From Gemmatimonadetes bacterium SCN 70-22 (GTDB lineage: Bacteria; Gemmatimonadota; Gemmatimonadetes; Gemmatimonadales; Gemmatimonadaceae): a DNA stretch of 64,000 nucleotides. The notes beneath the pieces are model-generated. The model ran no database searches and had not been told where the DNA came from. It was given only the letters and a program-made list of their open reading frames with translations. The DNA lies in assembly GCA_001724275.1 (NCBI GenBank), contig MEDZ01000004.1:62001-126000 (forward strand). The letters run 5' to 3'. Positions within the stretch are counted from its first letter, which is position 1. Each line of letters starts with the position of its first letter. Below are positions 1 to 10,908 of the stretch, piece after piece. The translations under genes and the position numbers were made by a program.

Positions 1-1279
1 TGATGTCGGCCTTGGGAAGGTGGGCGGGCATCGCCGTGCCGATGACGACCGTGACCGCCGCGCGCGCCAGCGCGGGAAGGTCCGACTCGCTGAGGTCGGC
101 GTCGGCGACGACGAGGGCGTCGCCCGCCTGCAGCACGTCGAGCGGGGAGGCGTGCCGTGTGAAGCCCAGGAGCTGCGCTCCGGTGACGTTGGCGGCGCGG
201 TCGGCGCGGAGCGCGAGGTCGTCGACGCCGGGGAGCGGCGCCTCGGCGCCCTGTGCCACCCGGAAGACCCCCGCCCCGCCGCTCTTGCGCACGAGGCGCG
301 ACAGGAGGTGCAACGCCTCGTTGGAGAGGTTGGGCGACGCGAGGACGACGGCACGCTTCCCCTTGAGGACGCGGGCGGCGGCCTCGAGCGCGACCTCCCA
401 GTCGACCGTGGCGTGGCCGCCGGCCCCCAGGATGCTGGGGACCTCGAGGCGGTCGCGCCGGTTCATCCACCGGTAGTTCGCGCGTCCGTGGTCGCACATG
501 AAGAACTGGTTCACGCTCTCGTTCGAGCGCGGACGCAGGCGCATCACGGTGTTGTCGCGCGTCTCGACGATGATGTTGCACCCCTGCGAACAGCTGGTGC
601 ACACCGAGGCCGTGCGGTCGAGTTCCCAGGCGCGCGCCTTGTTGAGGAAGTCCTTGCTGACGAGGGCGCCGACCGGGCAGACGTCGATGACGTTGGCCGC
701 CCACGCGTGCGTGAGGTCCTTCCCCTCGAACTTCCCGATGAAGGCGCGATCGCCGCGTTCGCTCACGTTGAGCACCGTGTCGTGCGCCACGTCATCCATG
801 AAGCGCACGCAGCGCGTGCACAGGATGCAGCGGTTCTGCACGTACAGGACGTCGCCGCCGAAGTCCTCGGCCGGGCTGAAGCGCTTGGGGTCGCGGAGGC
901 GTGACTCCTTCGGCCCTTCCTGATACGTGTAGTCCTGCAGCTCGCACTCCCCCGATTGGTCGCAGATGGGGCAGTCGAGCGGGTGATTGATGAGGAGCAT
1001 CTCGAGGACGCCCTTGCGCGCCTCGCGGGCCTTCTCGGAGTGCACGTGCACCACCTGACCCTCGGCCACTGCCGTCGCGCACGACGGTGCGAGCTTCGGG
1101 AACTTCTCGACCTCCACGAGGCACATGCGGCACGAGCCGGCCACGGAGAGCCCCGGGTGGTAGCAGTAGTGCGGGATGAGGACGCCCGCCGTCTTCGCCG
1201 CCTCGAGGATCGACGTCCCCGGGGCGACGGCGACTGGGCGCCCTTCGATCGTGAGGTTGACGAGAGGAGTGTCGGCCAT
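1..1279 (-). CDS. nuoG: NADH-quinone oxidoreductase subunit G (NuoG), N-terminal part; gene runs off the left edge
   Basis: Complex I subunit carrying the N1b, N4 and N5 iron-sulfur clusters of the peripheral arm, which pass electrons from NuoF toward NuoB. Reading minus from ATG at 1279, the first ~250 residues show the 2Fe-2S ligands (CYHPG..SCRMC..C), the His/Cys cluster HPLDCPICDQSGECELQ, the CILCTRC 4Fe-4S motif with its VCPVGAL partner, and then the start of the molybdopterin-oxidoreductase-like domain (CTSCSQGC). The ATG overlaps the nuoF stop (TGATG), so translation is coupled. The frame stays open to base 1; the C-terminal portion lies outside the window. The assignment is firm. Confidence 0.95.
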   Translation of the reverse strand, partial: MADTPLVNLTIEGRPVAVAPGTSILEAAKTAGVLIPHYCYHPGLSVAGSCRMCLVEVEKFPKLAPSCATAVAEGQVVHVHSEKAREARKGVLEMLLINHPLDCPICDQSGECELQDYTYQEGPKESRLRDPKRFSPAEDFGGDVLYVQNRCILCTRCVRFMDDVAHDTVLNVSERGDRAFIGKFEGKDLTHAWAANVIDVCPVGALVSKDFLNKARAWELDRTASVCTSCSQGCNIIVETRDNTVMRLRPRSNESVNQFFMCDHGRANYRWMNRRDRLEVPSILGAGGHATVDWEVALEAAARVLKGKRAVVLASPNLSNEALHLLSRLVRKSGGAGVFRVAQGAEAPLPGVDDLALRADRAANVTGAQLLGFTRHASPLDVLQAGDALVVADADLSESDLPALARAAVTVVIGTAMPAHLPKADI

Positions 1280-2595
1280 CAGGCCACCACCGTGGGTACG
1301 GTGTGGATCGTCTTCTTCGTGATGAGGGCTTCGAACTCGTGGCGGAACTTCTGCAGGCCGCTCGCGACGGGGGTCGCGCACGAGTCCGAGAGGACGCAGA
1401 TCGTCTTCCCGGTCATGTTCTCGCCGATGTCCAGGAGCGTATCCAGGTCTTCGGCCGTCCCGTCGCCGGCGACGATGCGGTCGAGAATCTTGCTGCTCCA
1501 CGCCGTGCCTTCCCGGCACTGCGTGCACTGGGCGCAGCTCTCGTGCGCGTAGAAGCGCACGAGGCGCGCGATCTGCTTCGGCATGGACTGCGCGCTGTCG
1601 AGGACGATGCAGCCGGCGGAGCCGAGCATCGTCCCGACCGTCATCATCCCCTCGTAGTCCATCAGGGCGCGCTCCGCCTCCTCGATCGTGATGATCGGGA
1701 CCGACGAGCCGCCGGGAATGATCGCCTTGAGCGTCCGCCCCGGAAGGGCACCGCCACACACCTCATGCAGGAACTCCCCGAACGGGAAGCCCATCTCGAC
1801 CTCGTAGTTGCCGGGGCGCGCGATGTTGCCGCACACGCTCCACAGCTTGGTCCCGGTCGACTTCGGGTTGTCGGGGCGCGACATCTTCTTGTACCAGTCG
1901 GCGCCGTTGTTCAGGATGTGCGGCACGGCCGCCAGCGTCTCGACGTTGTTGATCGTCGTCGGCTTGGCGAAGAGCCCGGCCACCGCGGGAAACGGCGGCT
2001 TGATGCGCGGATTGCCGCGGCGCCCCTCGATGGAGTTCATGAGGGCGGTTTCTTCACCGCAGATGTAGGCGCCGGCCCCCTTGTGGACCCAGACGTTGAT
2101 CGTCTTGCCGGTCCCCATCGCGTTCCGGCCGATGATGCCGGCCGCGCGCGCCTCGGCCAGGGCCGCCTCCATTCGCTGGATCGGCTCGGTGAACTCGCCG
2201 CGAATGTAGATGTACGCCGTCTCGGCCCCGATGGCGTACGCCCCGATCGCGACCCCCTCGATGAGGGCGTGGGGCGTCCAGCGCATGATCTCGCGGTCCT
2301 TGAACGTCCCGGGCTCCGACTCGTCGGCGTTGCAGCACAGGTAGTGCGGCTTGCCGTCGCCGAGCTTCATGAACGACCACTTGAGCCCGGTCGGGAAGCC
2401 GGCGCCGCCGCGGCCGCGCAGCCCCGACTCCTTCACCACGTTCTGGATGGCGACCGGGTCCATGCCTAACGCCATTTCCAGCGCCTTGTAGCCGCCGCGC
2501 TTCTTCCACCCCTCCAGCGAGCGCGCCTCGGCATCGCCGAAGTGCCTCGACAGGACGAGCGTCTCGCGGGGATGCGGCTGGTGCGGATAACCCAT
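1279..2595 (-). CDS. nuoF: NADH-quinone oxidoreductase subunit F (NuoF), FMN and NADH binding
   Basis: The 438-residue flavoprotein of complex I oxidises NADH via FMN and hands electrons to the N3 cluster. Visible motifs are the glycine-rich NADH site RGRGGAGFPTGLKW (~60-73), the FMN-site stretch NADESEPGTFKDRE (~90-103), a second glycine-rich GAGAYICGEETAL and the N3 ligands CAQCTQCREGT with the distal Cys in GKTIC. Length is normal. It lies in nuoABCDEFG, separated from nuoE by a short spacer filled with a 7-bp tandem repeat, and its stop overlaps nuoG. One CGTTAGG heptamer lies in the N-terminal part (Ala-Leu-Gly, TTA codon). Confidence 0.97.
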   Translation of the reverse strand: MGYPHQPHPRETLVLSRHFGDAEARSLEGWKKRGGYKALEMALGMDPVAIQNVVKESGLRGRGGAGFPTGLKWSFMKLGDGKPHYLCCNADESEPGTFKDREIMRWTPHALIEGVAIGAYAIGAETAYIYIRGEFTEPIQRMEAALAEARAAGIIGRNAMGTGKTINVWVHKGAGAYICGEETALMNSIEGRRGNPRIKPPFPAVAGLFAKPTTINNVETLAAVPHILNNGADWYKKMSRPDNPKSTGTKLWSVCGNIARPGNYEVEMGFPFGEFLHEVCGGALPGRTLKAIIPGGSSVPIITIEEAERALMDYEGMMTVGTMLGSAGCIVLDSAQSMPKQIARLVRFYAHESCAQCTQCREGTAWSSKILDRIVAGDGTAEDLDTLLDIGENMTGKTICVLSDSCATPVASGLQKFRHEFEALITKKTIHTVPTVVA

Positions 2596-2606
2596 AGCAG
2601 ATCAGT

Positions 2607-2634
2607 CGGGAGACGGGAGACGGGAGACGGGAGA
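2607..2634. repeat. Tandem heptamer CGGGAGA x4 in the nuoE-nuoF spacer
   Basis: Four perfect copies of CGGGAGA (TCTCCCG in the nuo mRNA) occupy most of the 56-bp gap before nuoF. The mRNA ahead of nuoF is therefore pyrimidine-rich and shows no Shine-Dalgarno sequence. Related short repeats occur in other operon spacers of this window (near 3210-3240, 8115-8150, 40915-40950, 56815-56842, 62886-62909). The function is unknown. Confidence 0.9.
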
Positions 2635-2651
2635 ATCGATCCCCCGCCTTC

Positions 2652-3197
2652 TCACTGGTACTTCTCGAGGACGTGCGGGACCGAGTCCGGGGTGATGGAC
2701 TCGAGGAAGTCGCTGTTGACCATCACGGGGGTGGCGAAGCCGCAGGCGCCGAGGCATTCGACCTCGATCACCGTGTAGCGGCCATCCTCCGACGTGACCC
2801 CCAACTCGCCGCAGCCGGTCTTCTCCAGGAAGGCCTTCACCACGTCCTCTGCCCCGCACACGTTGCACGGCGAGGTGGTGCACACCTGGATGAAATACTT
2901 CCCCACCGGGTGCTGGTGGTACATGGTGTAGAACGTCACCACCCCCTTCACGTACGCCGGGGTGATGTCGAGCAGTCCCGCGATCTCGGCCATTCCCTGC
3001 TCGCTCACCCAGCCGCGGGCTTCCTGCAGCATCCAGAGCGCCGGGAGGAGGGCCGCCTGCTTGGTGGGATAGCGCGTGAGGAGCTCGTCGAGCTTCGCCC
3101 GCGCTTCGCCCACGAAGACCGGAACGTAGGGCTCGTCGTGATGCCCATGCGATGGCTTGAGCGCGGCGCCGCCGGCCGCGGAAGGACCGTGGCTCAT
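2652..3197 (-). CDS. nuoE: NADH-quinone oxidoreductase subunit E (NuoE), 2Fe-2S thioredoxin-like
   Basis: The 181-residue thioredoxin-like subunit of the NADH-dehydrogenase module holds the off-path N1a 2Fe-2S cluster. The four cluster cysteines are visible in CTTSPCNVCGA and VECLGACGFA. The N-terminal half is the helical region typical of the family (LLPALWMLQEARGW). There is a short His-rich N-terminal extension (residues ~14-22). A GGAGGG stretch lies about 9 nt before the ATG on the minus strand. It sits between nuoD and nuoF in the same operon. Confidence 0.96.
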   Translation of the reverse strand: MSHGPSAAGGAALKPSHGHHDEPYVPVFVGEARAKLDELLTRYPTKQAALLPALWMLQEARGWVSEQGMAEIAGLLDITPAYVKGVVTFYTMYHQHPVGKYFIQVCTTSPCNVCGAEDVVKAFLEKTGCGELGVTSEDGRYTVIEVECLGACGFATPVMVNSDFLESITPDSVPHVLEKYQ

Positions 3198-3243
3198 CGC
3201 GCCATCCCTCCCGTCGCCCGACTCCCGTCTCCCCTCTCGGCTC

Positions 3244-4554
3244 TCATCGGTCGATCTCTCCCATGACGATGTCGATGCTCGCGTTGATCGCGATGACGTC
3301 GGAGAGGAGGTGCCCCTCGACCATCTTCGGGATCGCGCTCAGGTTCACGAACGACGGGGGACGAATGCGCCAGCGCACCGGCTTGGCCGTCCCATCCGAC
3401 ACGAAATAGTAGCCCTTCTCTCCCTTCGGGCTCTCCACCGGGAGGTACACCTCGCCCACCGGGGGGCGAGGCCCCTCCATCACGATCTTGAAGTGGTGGA
3501 TCATCGACTCGATCTCGCTCGTCGCCTTGTGCTTCGGCGGGAGGATGACGCGCGGGTCGTCGACATTCACCGGGCCGTCGGGGAGGCGCTGGACCGCCTG
3601 CTCCAGGATCCGCACCGACTGGCGCATCTCCTCCATGCGGACCAGGAAGCGGTCGTACACGTCGCCGTTGACCCCGATGGGGACGTCGAAGTCGTATGTC
3701 TCGTAGTCGAGGTACGGGAAGTCACGGCGCGTATCCCACGCCACGCCCGAGGCGCGGGCCATCGGGCCCGAGAGGCCGTAGTTGAGCGCCTCCTCCGGCG
3801 TCATCACGCCCAGCCCGATCGTGCGCCCCACCCAGATGCCATGGCGGGTCACCATCTTGTCGACTTCCGCGATGGTCTTGGGGAAGGTGTGCAGGAACCC
3901 CTTGAGCCCGTCGAGCCATCCGTCGGGAATGTCGGCCGCCATCCCCCCGACGCGCGACATGCTCGTCGTCAGGCGCGCTCCCACCCATCCCTCGAGCAGG
4001 TTGTAGATGTTCTCACGCTCCTGGAAGGCCCACAGGAACGGGGTGAACGCCCCGATGTCGATGCAGGTCGTCCCGACCCACACCAGGTGCGAGATGATGC
4101 GCGACAGCTCGAGCGCGATCACGCGCAGCACCTTGCAGCGCTCCGTGATCTCCACGCCGAACAGGCGCTCCGCACCCAGCGCGAACGCGATGTTGTTCCC
4201 CGGCGAGTTGAGGTAGTCCTCGCGGTCGGTCCAGGGGATGATCTGATTGTATTGGCGGTATTCGCCGATCTTCTCGAAGCCGCAGTGCAGGTACCCGATG
4301 TGCGGGATGCACCGCACCACCGTCTCGCCGTCGAGCTCGAGCACCAGGCGCAACACCCCGTGCGTGGCCGGGTGCTGCGGCCCGATGTTGATGAGCATGT
4401 GCTCGCCCTCGAGCTCCGGCTCCAGCGCCGGCGGCGCCTCGAGGGCCGTCAGCTGCCCCGAGCCGTCGACCACCAGCGGCGTCCGCTGCGGCCGGCCCTC
4501 GCGGTCGAGCCCCGTCGTCGAGAGCGCGACTTCGATCGTTCGCTTGGTAGCCAC
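3244..4554 (-). CDS. nuoD: NADH-quinone oxidoreductase subunit D (NuoD), 49-kDa subunit
   Basis: The 436-residue subunit lines the quinone-binding cavity of complex I and is related to the large subunit of NiFe hydrogenases. The diagnostic motif IGPQHPATHGVLRL is near residue 52, and the family C-terminus GEIDR is present. Initiation is GTG, two bases after the nuoC stop, so the two genes are almost certainly coupled. NuoC and NuoD are separate proteins here, not the fused NuoCD form. The N-terminal ~45 residues before the conserved domain are longer than in many homologues. Confidence 0.96.
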   Translation of the reverse strand: MATKRTIEVALSTTGLDREGRPQRTPLVVDGSGQLTALEAPPALEPELEGEHMLINIGPQHPATHGVLRLVLELDGETVVRCIPHIGYLHCGFEKIGEYRQYNQIIPWTDREDYLNSPGNNIAFALGAERLFGVEITERCKVLRVIALELSRIISHLVWVGTTCIDIGAFTPFLWAFQERENIYNLLEGWVGARLTTSMSRVGGMAADIPDGWLDGLKGFLHTFPKTIAEVDKMVTRHGIWVGRTIGLGVMTPEEALNYGLSGPMARASGVAWDTRRDFPYLDYETYDFDVPIGVNGDVYDRFLVRMEEMRQSVRILEQAVQRLPDGPVNVDDPRVILPPKHKATSEIESMIHHFKIVMEGPRPPVGEVYLPVESPKGEKGYYFVSDGTAKPVRWRIRPPSFVNLSAIPKMVEGHLLSDVIAINASIDIVMGEIDR

Positions 4555-4555
4555 G

Positions 4556-5257
4556 TTACTCCCCCGTCCGTTCGCCGCCCTTGAGGCGGCGTTGCATGTC
4601 CTGCGGCAGGTCGTCGAACGCGTCGGCGATGGCCAGCTCCTCCATCGAATACTTGGCCTCCGGGTTGGCCGACAGCGCCTGCCGCAGCTGCTCGGCGCGC
4701 GAGAAGCGGCCGCGCAACGGGAAGTCCTTCCGGAGCGGGAACCCTTCCCGGTACTGCTCCCACATCAGGATGCGCCGGAGGTCCGGGTGCCCCTCGAAGG
4801 TGATGCCGAACATGTCGTAGCACTCACGCTCGAGCCAATCCGCCGCCTTGTAGACCGCGTGCACGCTCGCGACGCGCAGCGGCTCCCCCTTGGGGAGCTG
4901 GGCCTTGACGCGCAGGAAGCGGCGATACGGGATCGATCGCAGGTGCCACACGACCTCGAGCGGCTGCTCCAGGTCGCGATACTCGACCGCGGTCACGTCC
5001 ACGAGGTAGTCGTACTGCTCCCCGGCGTCGTCGTGGAGCCAGCGCACCACCTCGAGCGCCCCCTCGGGACGAATGAAGACGGTCGTGTCGCCCCACACCG
5101 CCTCGGACCTAACGAAGAATTGCGGGAAGCGGGCCTGGAGGCGTTCCGCGCTCGGGTTCAGCGGCCCGCCCCGGTGCGGCAGCGCGCCCGGCGTGCGCGG
5201 CGCGGCGGCGCCGGGGACCGCCTGCCCGGCATGGATGATGGTGAACGGCGCGCTCAC
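4556..5257 (-). CDS. nuoC: NADH-quinone oxidoreductase subunit C (NuoC), 30-kDa subunit
   Basis: A 233-residue peripheral-arm subunit of complex I. The family signature [20 protein letters not shown] and the following [18 protein letters not shown] are visible in the C-terminal half. The start chosen is GTG at 5257 because it overlaps the nuoB stop (GTGA) and directly follows the upstream gene; no in-frame ATG lies between it and the conserved domain. A longer open frame extends upstream but lies inside nuoB. One CGTTAGG heptamer is read here as Val-Arg (GTT AGG). Confidence 0.93.
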   Translation of the reverse strand: MSAPFTIIHAGQAVPGAAAPRTPGALPHRGGPLNPSAERLQARFPQFFVRSEAVWGDTTVFIRPEGALEVVRWLHDDAGEQYDYLVDVTAVEYRDLEQPLEVVWHLRSIPYRRFLRVKAQLPKGEPLRVASVHAVYKAADWLERECYDMFGITFEGHPDLRRILMWEQYREGFPLRKDFPLRGRFSRAEQLRQALSANPEAKYSMEELAIADAFDDLPQDMQRRLKGGERTGE

Positions 5258-5880
5258 AGCCCCGACCGGGTTTGGTGGACCGAATTCCCGAACGGCTCCG
5301 ACAGCTCGTCGATCACCGACGGAGGGATGTACAAGGCACTCGCCGGATCCGGATCCAGCTCCTCGCGGATCGACGTGTCGCTCATCCGTTCCCGCTTCAC
5401 CTTTTCCTGCAACATCATGATCCCGTACATGAGCCCCTCCGGACGCGGGGGACACCCCGGCACGTAGACGTCCACCGGGATGATGGTGTCGATTCCCTGC
5501 GTCACCGCGTACGTGTCGAACATCCCGCCCGTCGACGCGCACGCGCCCATCGAGATGACCCACTTCGGCTGCGGCATCTGCTGGTAGATGCGCCGGATGA
5601 CCGGGGCCAGCTTGAACGGGACGCGCCCGGCGCAGATCAGCACATCCGACTGGCGCGGCGAGAACGACATGCGCTCCATCCCGAAACGGGCGAGGTCGAA
5701 GCGCGCCGCCGCCGAGGCCATGAATTCGATGGCGCAGCACGCCGTGCCGAACGGCATGGGCCACAGCGAGTTGGCGCGCCCCCAGTTCACCAGCATGTCG
5801 AGGCGTGTCGTGACCCACCCCTCCTGATCCTGGGGGGCGTAGCTGACGACGTTCGCGTCAGGGCGAGGTGCTAATCCCAT
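5254..5880 (-). CDS. nuoB: NADH-quinone oxidoreductase subunit B (NuoB), N2 cluster
   Basis: The 208-residue subunit carries the N2 4Fe-4S cluster, the last electron carrier before quinone. The consecutive-cysteine motif [10 protein letters not shown], the [12 protein letters not shown] segment and [10 protein letters not shown] provide the cluster ligands. The ATG at 5880 overlaps the end of nuoA by 10 bases. The C-terminus extends ~25 residues past the conserved core. It is followed by nuoC with a GTGA overlap. Confidence 0.97.
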   Translation of the reverse strand: MGLAPRPDANVVSYAPQDQEGWVTTRLDMLVNWGRANSLWPMPFGTACCAIEFMASAAARFDLARFGMERMSFSPRQSDVLICAGRVPFKLAPVIRRIYQQMPQPKWVISMGACASTGGMFDTYAVTQGIDTIIPVDVYVPGCPPRPEGLMYGIMMLQEKVKRERMSDTSIREELDPDPASALYIPPSVIDELSEPFGNSVHQTRSGL

Positions 5881-6275
5881 TGCAGCGCTCCCTTCTTCCA
5901 GACGTAGACGAACCCGACGACGAGGATCGCCATGAAGACGAGCATCTCCCCGAGCCCGAAGAACGAGACGTTCCCGGCCGGACAGGCATTGTTCACCAGT
6001 GCCACCTTGCACGACAACTGGCGGTAGTAGACCCCCCACGGGATCATGAACACGGTCTCGATGTCGAAGATGATGAAGAGCATCGCGACCATGTAGAACT
6101 TCACGGAGAAGCGTTCCCGCGCATCTCCCAACGGCGGAATGCCGGATTCGTACGGCGTGTCCTTCACGGGGGTCGGGCGTCGCCGGATGACGAGCGTCGA
6201 CAACGCCACGATCAGCACGGCGTTGAGCGCGACGAATCCAAGCAAGAGCAGGACGGGCAGGTACGTGCGATCCAT
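5871..6275 (-). CDS. nuoA: NADH-quinone oxidoreductase subunit A (NuoA), membrane subunit
   Basis: A 134-residue membrane subunit with three hydrophobic helices (about residues 7-30, 62-85 and 106-125) and the conserved loop [20 protein letters not shown], followed by IIFDIETVF. It is the first gene of the nuo operon, preceded by GGGAG about 5 nt from the ATG and by a strong promoter-like sequence. An insertion containing two cysteines sits in the second loop (residues ~88-100). The membrane-arm genes nuoH to nuoN, if contiguous, would lie beyond nuoG, outside the window. Confidence 0.95.
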   Translation of the reverse strand: MDRTYLPVLLLLGFVALNAVLIVALSTLVIRRRPTPVKDTPYESGIPPLGDARERFSVKFYMVAMLFIIFDIETVFMIPWGVYYRQLSCKVALVNNACPAGNVSFFGLGEMLVFMAILVVGFVYVWKKGALQWD

Positions 6276-6300
6276 GTCGCTCCCAGTGCACTCCGAAGTT

Positions 6301-6316
6301 CGTGAAAGATTTCACG
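6301..6316. promoter_or_regulatory. Rex-like palindrome in the nuo leader
   Basis: The 16-bp dyad CGTGAAAGATTTCACG is a perfect inverted repeat (7-bp arms, 2-bp centre). Its core GTGAA-N4-TTCAC matches the core of the known operator of the NADH/NAD+-sensing repressor Rex (TTGTGAA-N4-TTCACAA), although the outermost bases differ. It lies about 8-23 bp downstream of the predicted nuo transcription start, a position where binding would block transcription. Regulation by Rex is inferred; no rex gene is in the window. Confidence 0.5.
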
Positions 6317-6330
6317 TGTTCAGCGGGCAT

Positions 6331-6360
6331 AACCTACCCGAATGAGTGGGAGGGTGTCAA
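6331..6360 (-). promoter_or_regulatory. Predicted sigma-70-type promoter of the nuo operon
   Basis: On the minus strand, TTGACA (6360-6355) and TAGGTT (6336-6331) are separated by 18 bp, giving a predicted start near 6323 and a leader of about 50 nt. The TAnnTT form of the -10 box recurs in six other putative promoters of this window. Confidence 0.6.
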
Positions 6361-6460
6361 CGGAACTAAGGCGAACCGTACGAGGGAGTTGGCAGCCGTT
6401 GCACCCCGCGCCTCGCATCGCTCCACTTTCCCGGGATCCCCCTCCGCCTCACGCGCGGCG

Positions 6461-6501
6461 CGGGCGGTACTCGGGCGGTACTCGGGCGGCACTCGGGCGG
6501 C
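6461..6501. repeat. 11-bp tandem repeat (CGGGCGGTACT), about 3.7 copies
   Basis: Two identical copies of CGGGCGGTACT are followed by one copy with a single substitution (CGGGCGGCACT) and a partial fourth. The period is one helical turn. It lies between the nuo promoter and dcd. A second, unrelated 11-bp tandem repeat occurs near 40963. Confidence 0.85.
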
Positions 6502-6632
6502 GCCCAGGGCGTCTCCCTCCCGTGCCGCATCCCCACGGCACGATGCGGGCGTTACCTTTCGCCGGCCGTGGCGCCGGCCGAGTCCCGTGCGCCGTCCAGA
6601 CCCCCACCCCCGATCAGGGAGCACGCTGGCGC

Positions 6633-7184
6633 ATGTCGATTCAGAACGACCGTTGGATCACCGAGATGGCCACCAGGCACGGGATGATCGACCCCTTCGA
6701 GTCGAGCCAGGTGCGATCGGGGGTCATCTCGTACGGGGTCAGCTCCTACGGCTACGACATGCGGGTGGCCCGCGAATTCCGCATCTTCACCAACGTCCTC
6801 AACTCGATCGTCGATCCCAAGGCCTTCGACCCCAAGTCGTTCGTGGAGTTCGAAGGCGACGTCTGCATCGTCCCACCCAACTCCTTCGCGCTGGCTCGCT
6901 CCGTGGAATACTTCCGGATCCCGCGCGACGTGGTCACCATCACGGTCGGGAAGTCGACCTATGCACGCTGCGGGATCATCACGAACGTGACGCCGTTCGA
7001 ACCCGAGTGGGAGGGACACGTCACGCTCGAAATCTCGAATACCACTCCCCTCCCGGCCCGGATATACGCCAACGAGGGCATCGCGCAGGTCCTCTTCTTC
7101 AAGGGCGAGCCGCCCCTCGTGTCGTACAAGGACAAGGCCGGCAAGTATCAGGGACAGCTCGGCGTGACCCTTCCACGCCTCTGA
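6633..7184 (+). CDS. dcd: dCTP deaminase
   Basis: A 183-residue enzyme that deaminates dCTP to dUTP for thymidylate synthesis. The family signatures are visible: [18 protein letters not shown] near the N-terminus, the catalytic region [22 protein letters not shown] with its Arg and Glu, and the C-terminal [11 protein letters not shown]. The ATG at 6633 is chosen because homologues start just before this segment and AGGGAG lies upstream; the open frame extends further 5' without conservation. It is the only plus-strand gene in the first 35 kb and stands alone, with a terminator downstream. Confidence 0.93.
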   Translation: MSIQNDRWITEMATRHGMIDPFESSQVRSGVISYGVSSYGYDMRVAREFRIFTNVLNSIVDPKAFDPKSFVEFEGDVCIVPPNSFALARSVEYFRIPRDVVTITVGKSTYARCGIITNVTPFEPEWEGHVTLEISNTTPLPARIYANEGIAQVLFFKGEPPLVSYKDKAGKYQGQLGVTLPRL

Positions 7185-7270
7185 CGGGACGCGCTGGCGT
7201 ACGGGGCGCCGGGTCACCGGCGCTCCCCCCAGGCCGGGGCACGCGGACCGGCGGGCCGATGCCCGGCGAA

Positions 7271-7309
7271 CGAAACCGGCGGCCCCTCAGGAGGGGGCAG
7301 CCGGTTTCG
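7271..7309. terminator. Bidirectional terminator between dcd and sdhB
   Basis: An inverted repeat CGAAACCGGC..GGCCCC / GGGGCAGCCGGTTTCG with a short loop sits between the convergent ends of dcd and sdhB, flanked by a few T residues. The stem has small mismatches. It would serve both genes. Confidence 0.7.
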
Positions 7310-7334
7310 CTTTGGCGCGAGGATCGTTCGACGC

Positions 7335-8108
7335 TCAGTCTCCGCCCCCCGCCCGCGACTCCTCTGGCTCCAGCGCGGCGCCGTAGATGAAGTCGCGGTT
7401 CATGCGGGCGATGGCATCGATCGAGATCTCCTTGGGGCACGCCTCCTGGCATTCCCCATGGAGCGTGCACCCGCCGAAGCTCTCGAGGTCCATCTGGGCG
7501 ACCATCTGCCGGGCGCGGCGGTAGCGCTCGGGCTGCCCCTGCGGGAGATGCCCCAGGTGCGAGATCTTGGCCGCCGTGAAGAGCGAGGCGCTCCCGTTGG
7601 GACAGGCGGCCACGCACGCCCCGCACCCGATGCAGGCCGCCGCATCCATGGCGGCGTCGGCGGCGGGCTTGGGAATGGGGATCGCGTTGCCATCGGGGGC
7701 ATTGCCGGTCGAGACCGAGATGTACCCTCCGGCCTGGATGATCCGGTCCAGGGCGCTTCGGTCCACGCACAGGTCGCGCAACACCGGGAAGGCCGCCGCG
7801 CGCCACGGCTCCACCGTGATGGTGTCGCCGTCGGTGAACGAGCGCATGTGCAACTGGCAGGTCGTGGTCGCCTTCATCGGGCCGTGCGCCACACCGCTGA
7901 TCATGAGGCCGCACATGCCGCAAATGCCCTCGCGGCAGTCGTGGTCGAAGGCGATCGGCTCCTCGCCCTTCGACGCCAGCCCCTCGTTGATGACGTCCAG
8001 CATTTCCAGGAACGACATGTCGGTCGAGATGTCGCGTGCCTGGTACTCGACGAACTTGCCGGCGGCACTCGGACCGGGTTGCCGCCATACGCGCAACGTG
8101 AGGTTCAT
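7335..8108 (-). CDS. sdhB: Succinate dehydrogenase / fumarate reductase iron-sulfur subunit
   Basis: A 257-residue subunit of complex II linking the flavoprotein to the membrane haem subunit. The 2Fe-2S ligands [10 protein letters not shown] with a later TTTCQLH, and the ferredoxin-type motifs [15 protein letters not shown] and [15 protein letters not shown], are all present. Its order (sdhC-sdhA-sdhB) and the single large membrane subunit place it with the type-B complex II of Bacteroidota, Bacillus and epsilonproteobacteria. It is separated from sdhA by a 76-bp spacer rich in AGGACGAG-like repeats. Confidence 0.95.
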   Translation of the reverse strand: MNLTLRVWRQPGPSAAGKFVEYQARDISTDMSFLEMLDVINEGLASKGEEPIAFDHDCREGICGMCGLMISGVAHGPMKATTTCQLHMRSFTDGDTITVEPWRAAAFPVLRDLCVDRSALDRIIQAGGYISVSTGNAPDGNAIPIPKPAADAAMDAAACIGCGACVAACPNGSASLFTAAKISHLGHLPQGQPERYRRARQMVAQMDLESFGGCTLHGECQEACPKEISIDAIARMNRDFIYGAALEPEESRAGGGD

Positions 8109-8114
8109 ATGGCC

Positions 8115-8150
8115 AGAAGACGAAGGGACGGGAGGACGAGAGGACGAGGG
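8115..8150. repeat. Degenerate AGGACGAG-type repeat in the sdhA-sdhB spacer
   Basis: A purine-rich plus strand (AGAAGACGAAGGGACGGGAG followed by two AGGACGAG units) fills the gap just upstream of sdhB, giving a pyrimidine-rich mRNA with no obvious Shine-Dalgarno. It resembles the heptamer and octamer repeats in other spacers of the window. Confidence 0.6.
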
Positions 8151-8184
8151 GTCGGCACCGGAGCCGAAGCGGGCGAGGACTCGC

Positions 8185-10097
<1,913 letters not shown>

Positions 10098-10098
<1 letters not shown>

Positions 10099-10868
10099 CA
10101 GCGGGCTCCTTCGGTGAACGCGCTCACCGTCTGGCGCTCTTCCATGATCGGCGTGTCGTCGGTGAAGAGACCCAGGGCGGCGCCGATGGGGACGGCCGCG
10201 AAGCCGAGGGCGGTGATGACCGCGATGGCGATCGCGATGTTGCGGTGCAGCGGCTGGGACGAGGGACGGCGGGCGCCGAGGGTCCGCAGCGAGGCCCAGG
10301 CGCCGTGGTACAGGTGCAACCCCAGTGCGGCCATCGCGACGAGGTAGAACGCCAGCGCCCACCAGCGGCTGAAGCCGTTGCGCAGGTTGTTGTAGGGATC
10401 GAGGTGACGGAAGTCCGGCACCCCGAGGCCGAACGTCATGTCGGCGATGTGGAAGACGATGAAGGCGAGGAGGATGATCCCGCCCACGCGCATCGTGCGG
10501 GAGGCGATGGTCGAGACCTGGGGCTTCAGCAGGCCGTACGCGACGGGGCGCGCGGCCCGGTTGCGCGCGATGAGCTGGAGCGCCGCCGTCACGTGCAACG
10601 CGACGGCACCGAGCAGGACGCCGCGGACGAGCCAGAGGAGACCGCCGGTCTTGCGCAGGAGCACGGCATAGTCGTGCATGGCCTGGGCGGCGCCGGTCCC
10701 CTTGAACATCTGGAGGTTGCCGGCCATGTGCCCGACGACGAAGCCGATGCCGATGATCCCGGTCACGGCCATCACGACCTTCTTGCCGACGCTCGAGTCC
10801 CAGAAGCGGCGCAGACGACTCGTCGACACCCGGGACGAATCACGCGCCGGCATCGCAGCTATTGCCAT
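10098..10868 (-). CDS. sdhC: Succinate dehydrogenase cytochrome b558-type membrane subunit
   Basis: A ~256-residue integral membrane protein of five hydrophobic helices that binds two haems and quinone in type-B complex II. Conserved histidines lie in [36 protein letters not shown] and [12 protein letters not shown]. The start at ATG 10868 is preferred because the protein then begins just before the first helix region. A GTG at 10925 or ATG at 10853 cannot be excluded, since no good ribosome site is visible for any of them. It is coupled to sdhA by TGATG. Confidence 0.88.
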
Positions 10869-10908
10869 GTGGAAGAAGGGGAAAGGGTGTGGGGCGAGGG
10901 GAGCCGAG

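Larger units (their letters stand above)
6276..6632. other. Divergent intergenic region between nuoA and dcd
   Basis: These 357 bp hold the nuo promoter and a palindromic Rex-like site (annotated separately), then an 11-bp tandem repeat around 6461-6501. No convincing open frame is present. A sequence TACCTTTCG near 6556 resembles the -10 boxes found elsewhere in the window, but no -35 element is visible at the right distance, so a dcd promoter is not assigned. Confidence 0.6.

Noticed and set aside
3157-4584. Long plus-strand open frames opposite nuoD, sdhA, dnaB, the receptor gene and other minus-strand genes
   Set aside because: They are antisense shadows caused by high GC third positions. 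Their translations are Arg/Ala/His-rich without family motifs, and the opposite strand encodes clear conserved proteins.
7185-7270. Riboswitch or small RNA between dcd and sdhB
   Set aside because: Only a terminator hairpin is visible. No conserved riboswitch core could be recognised.
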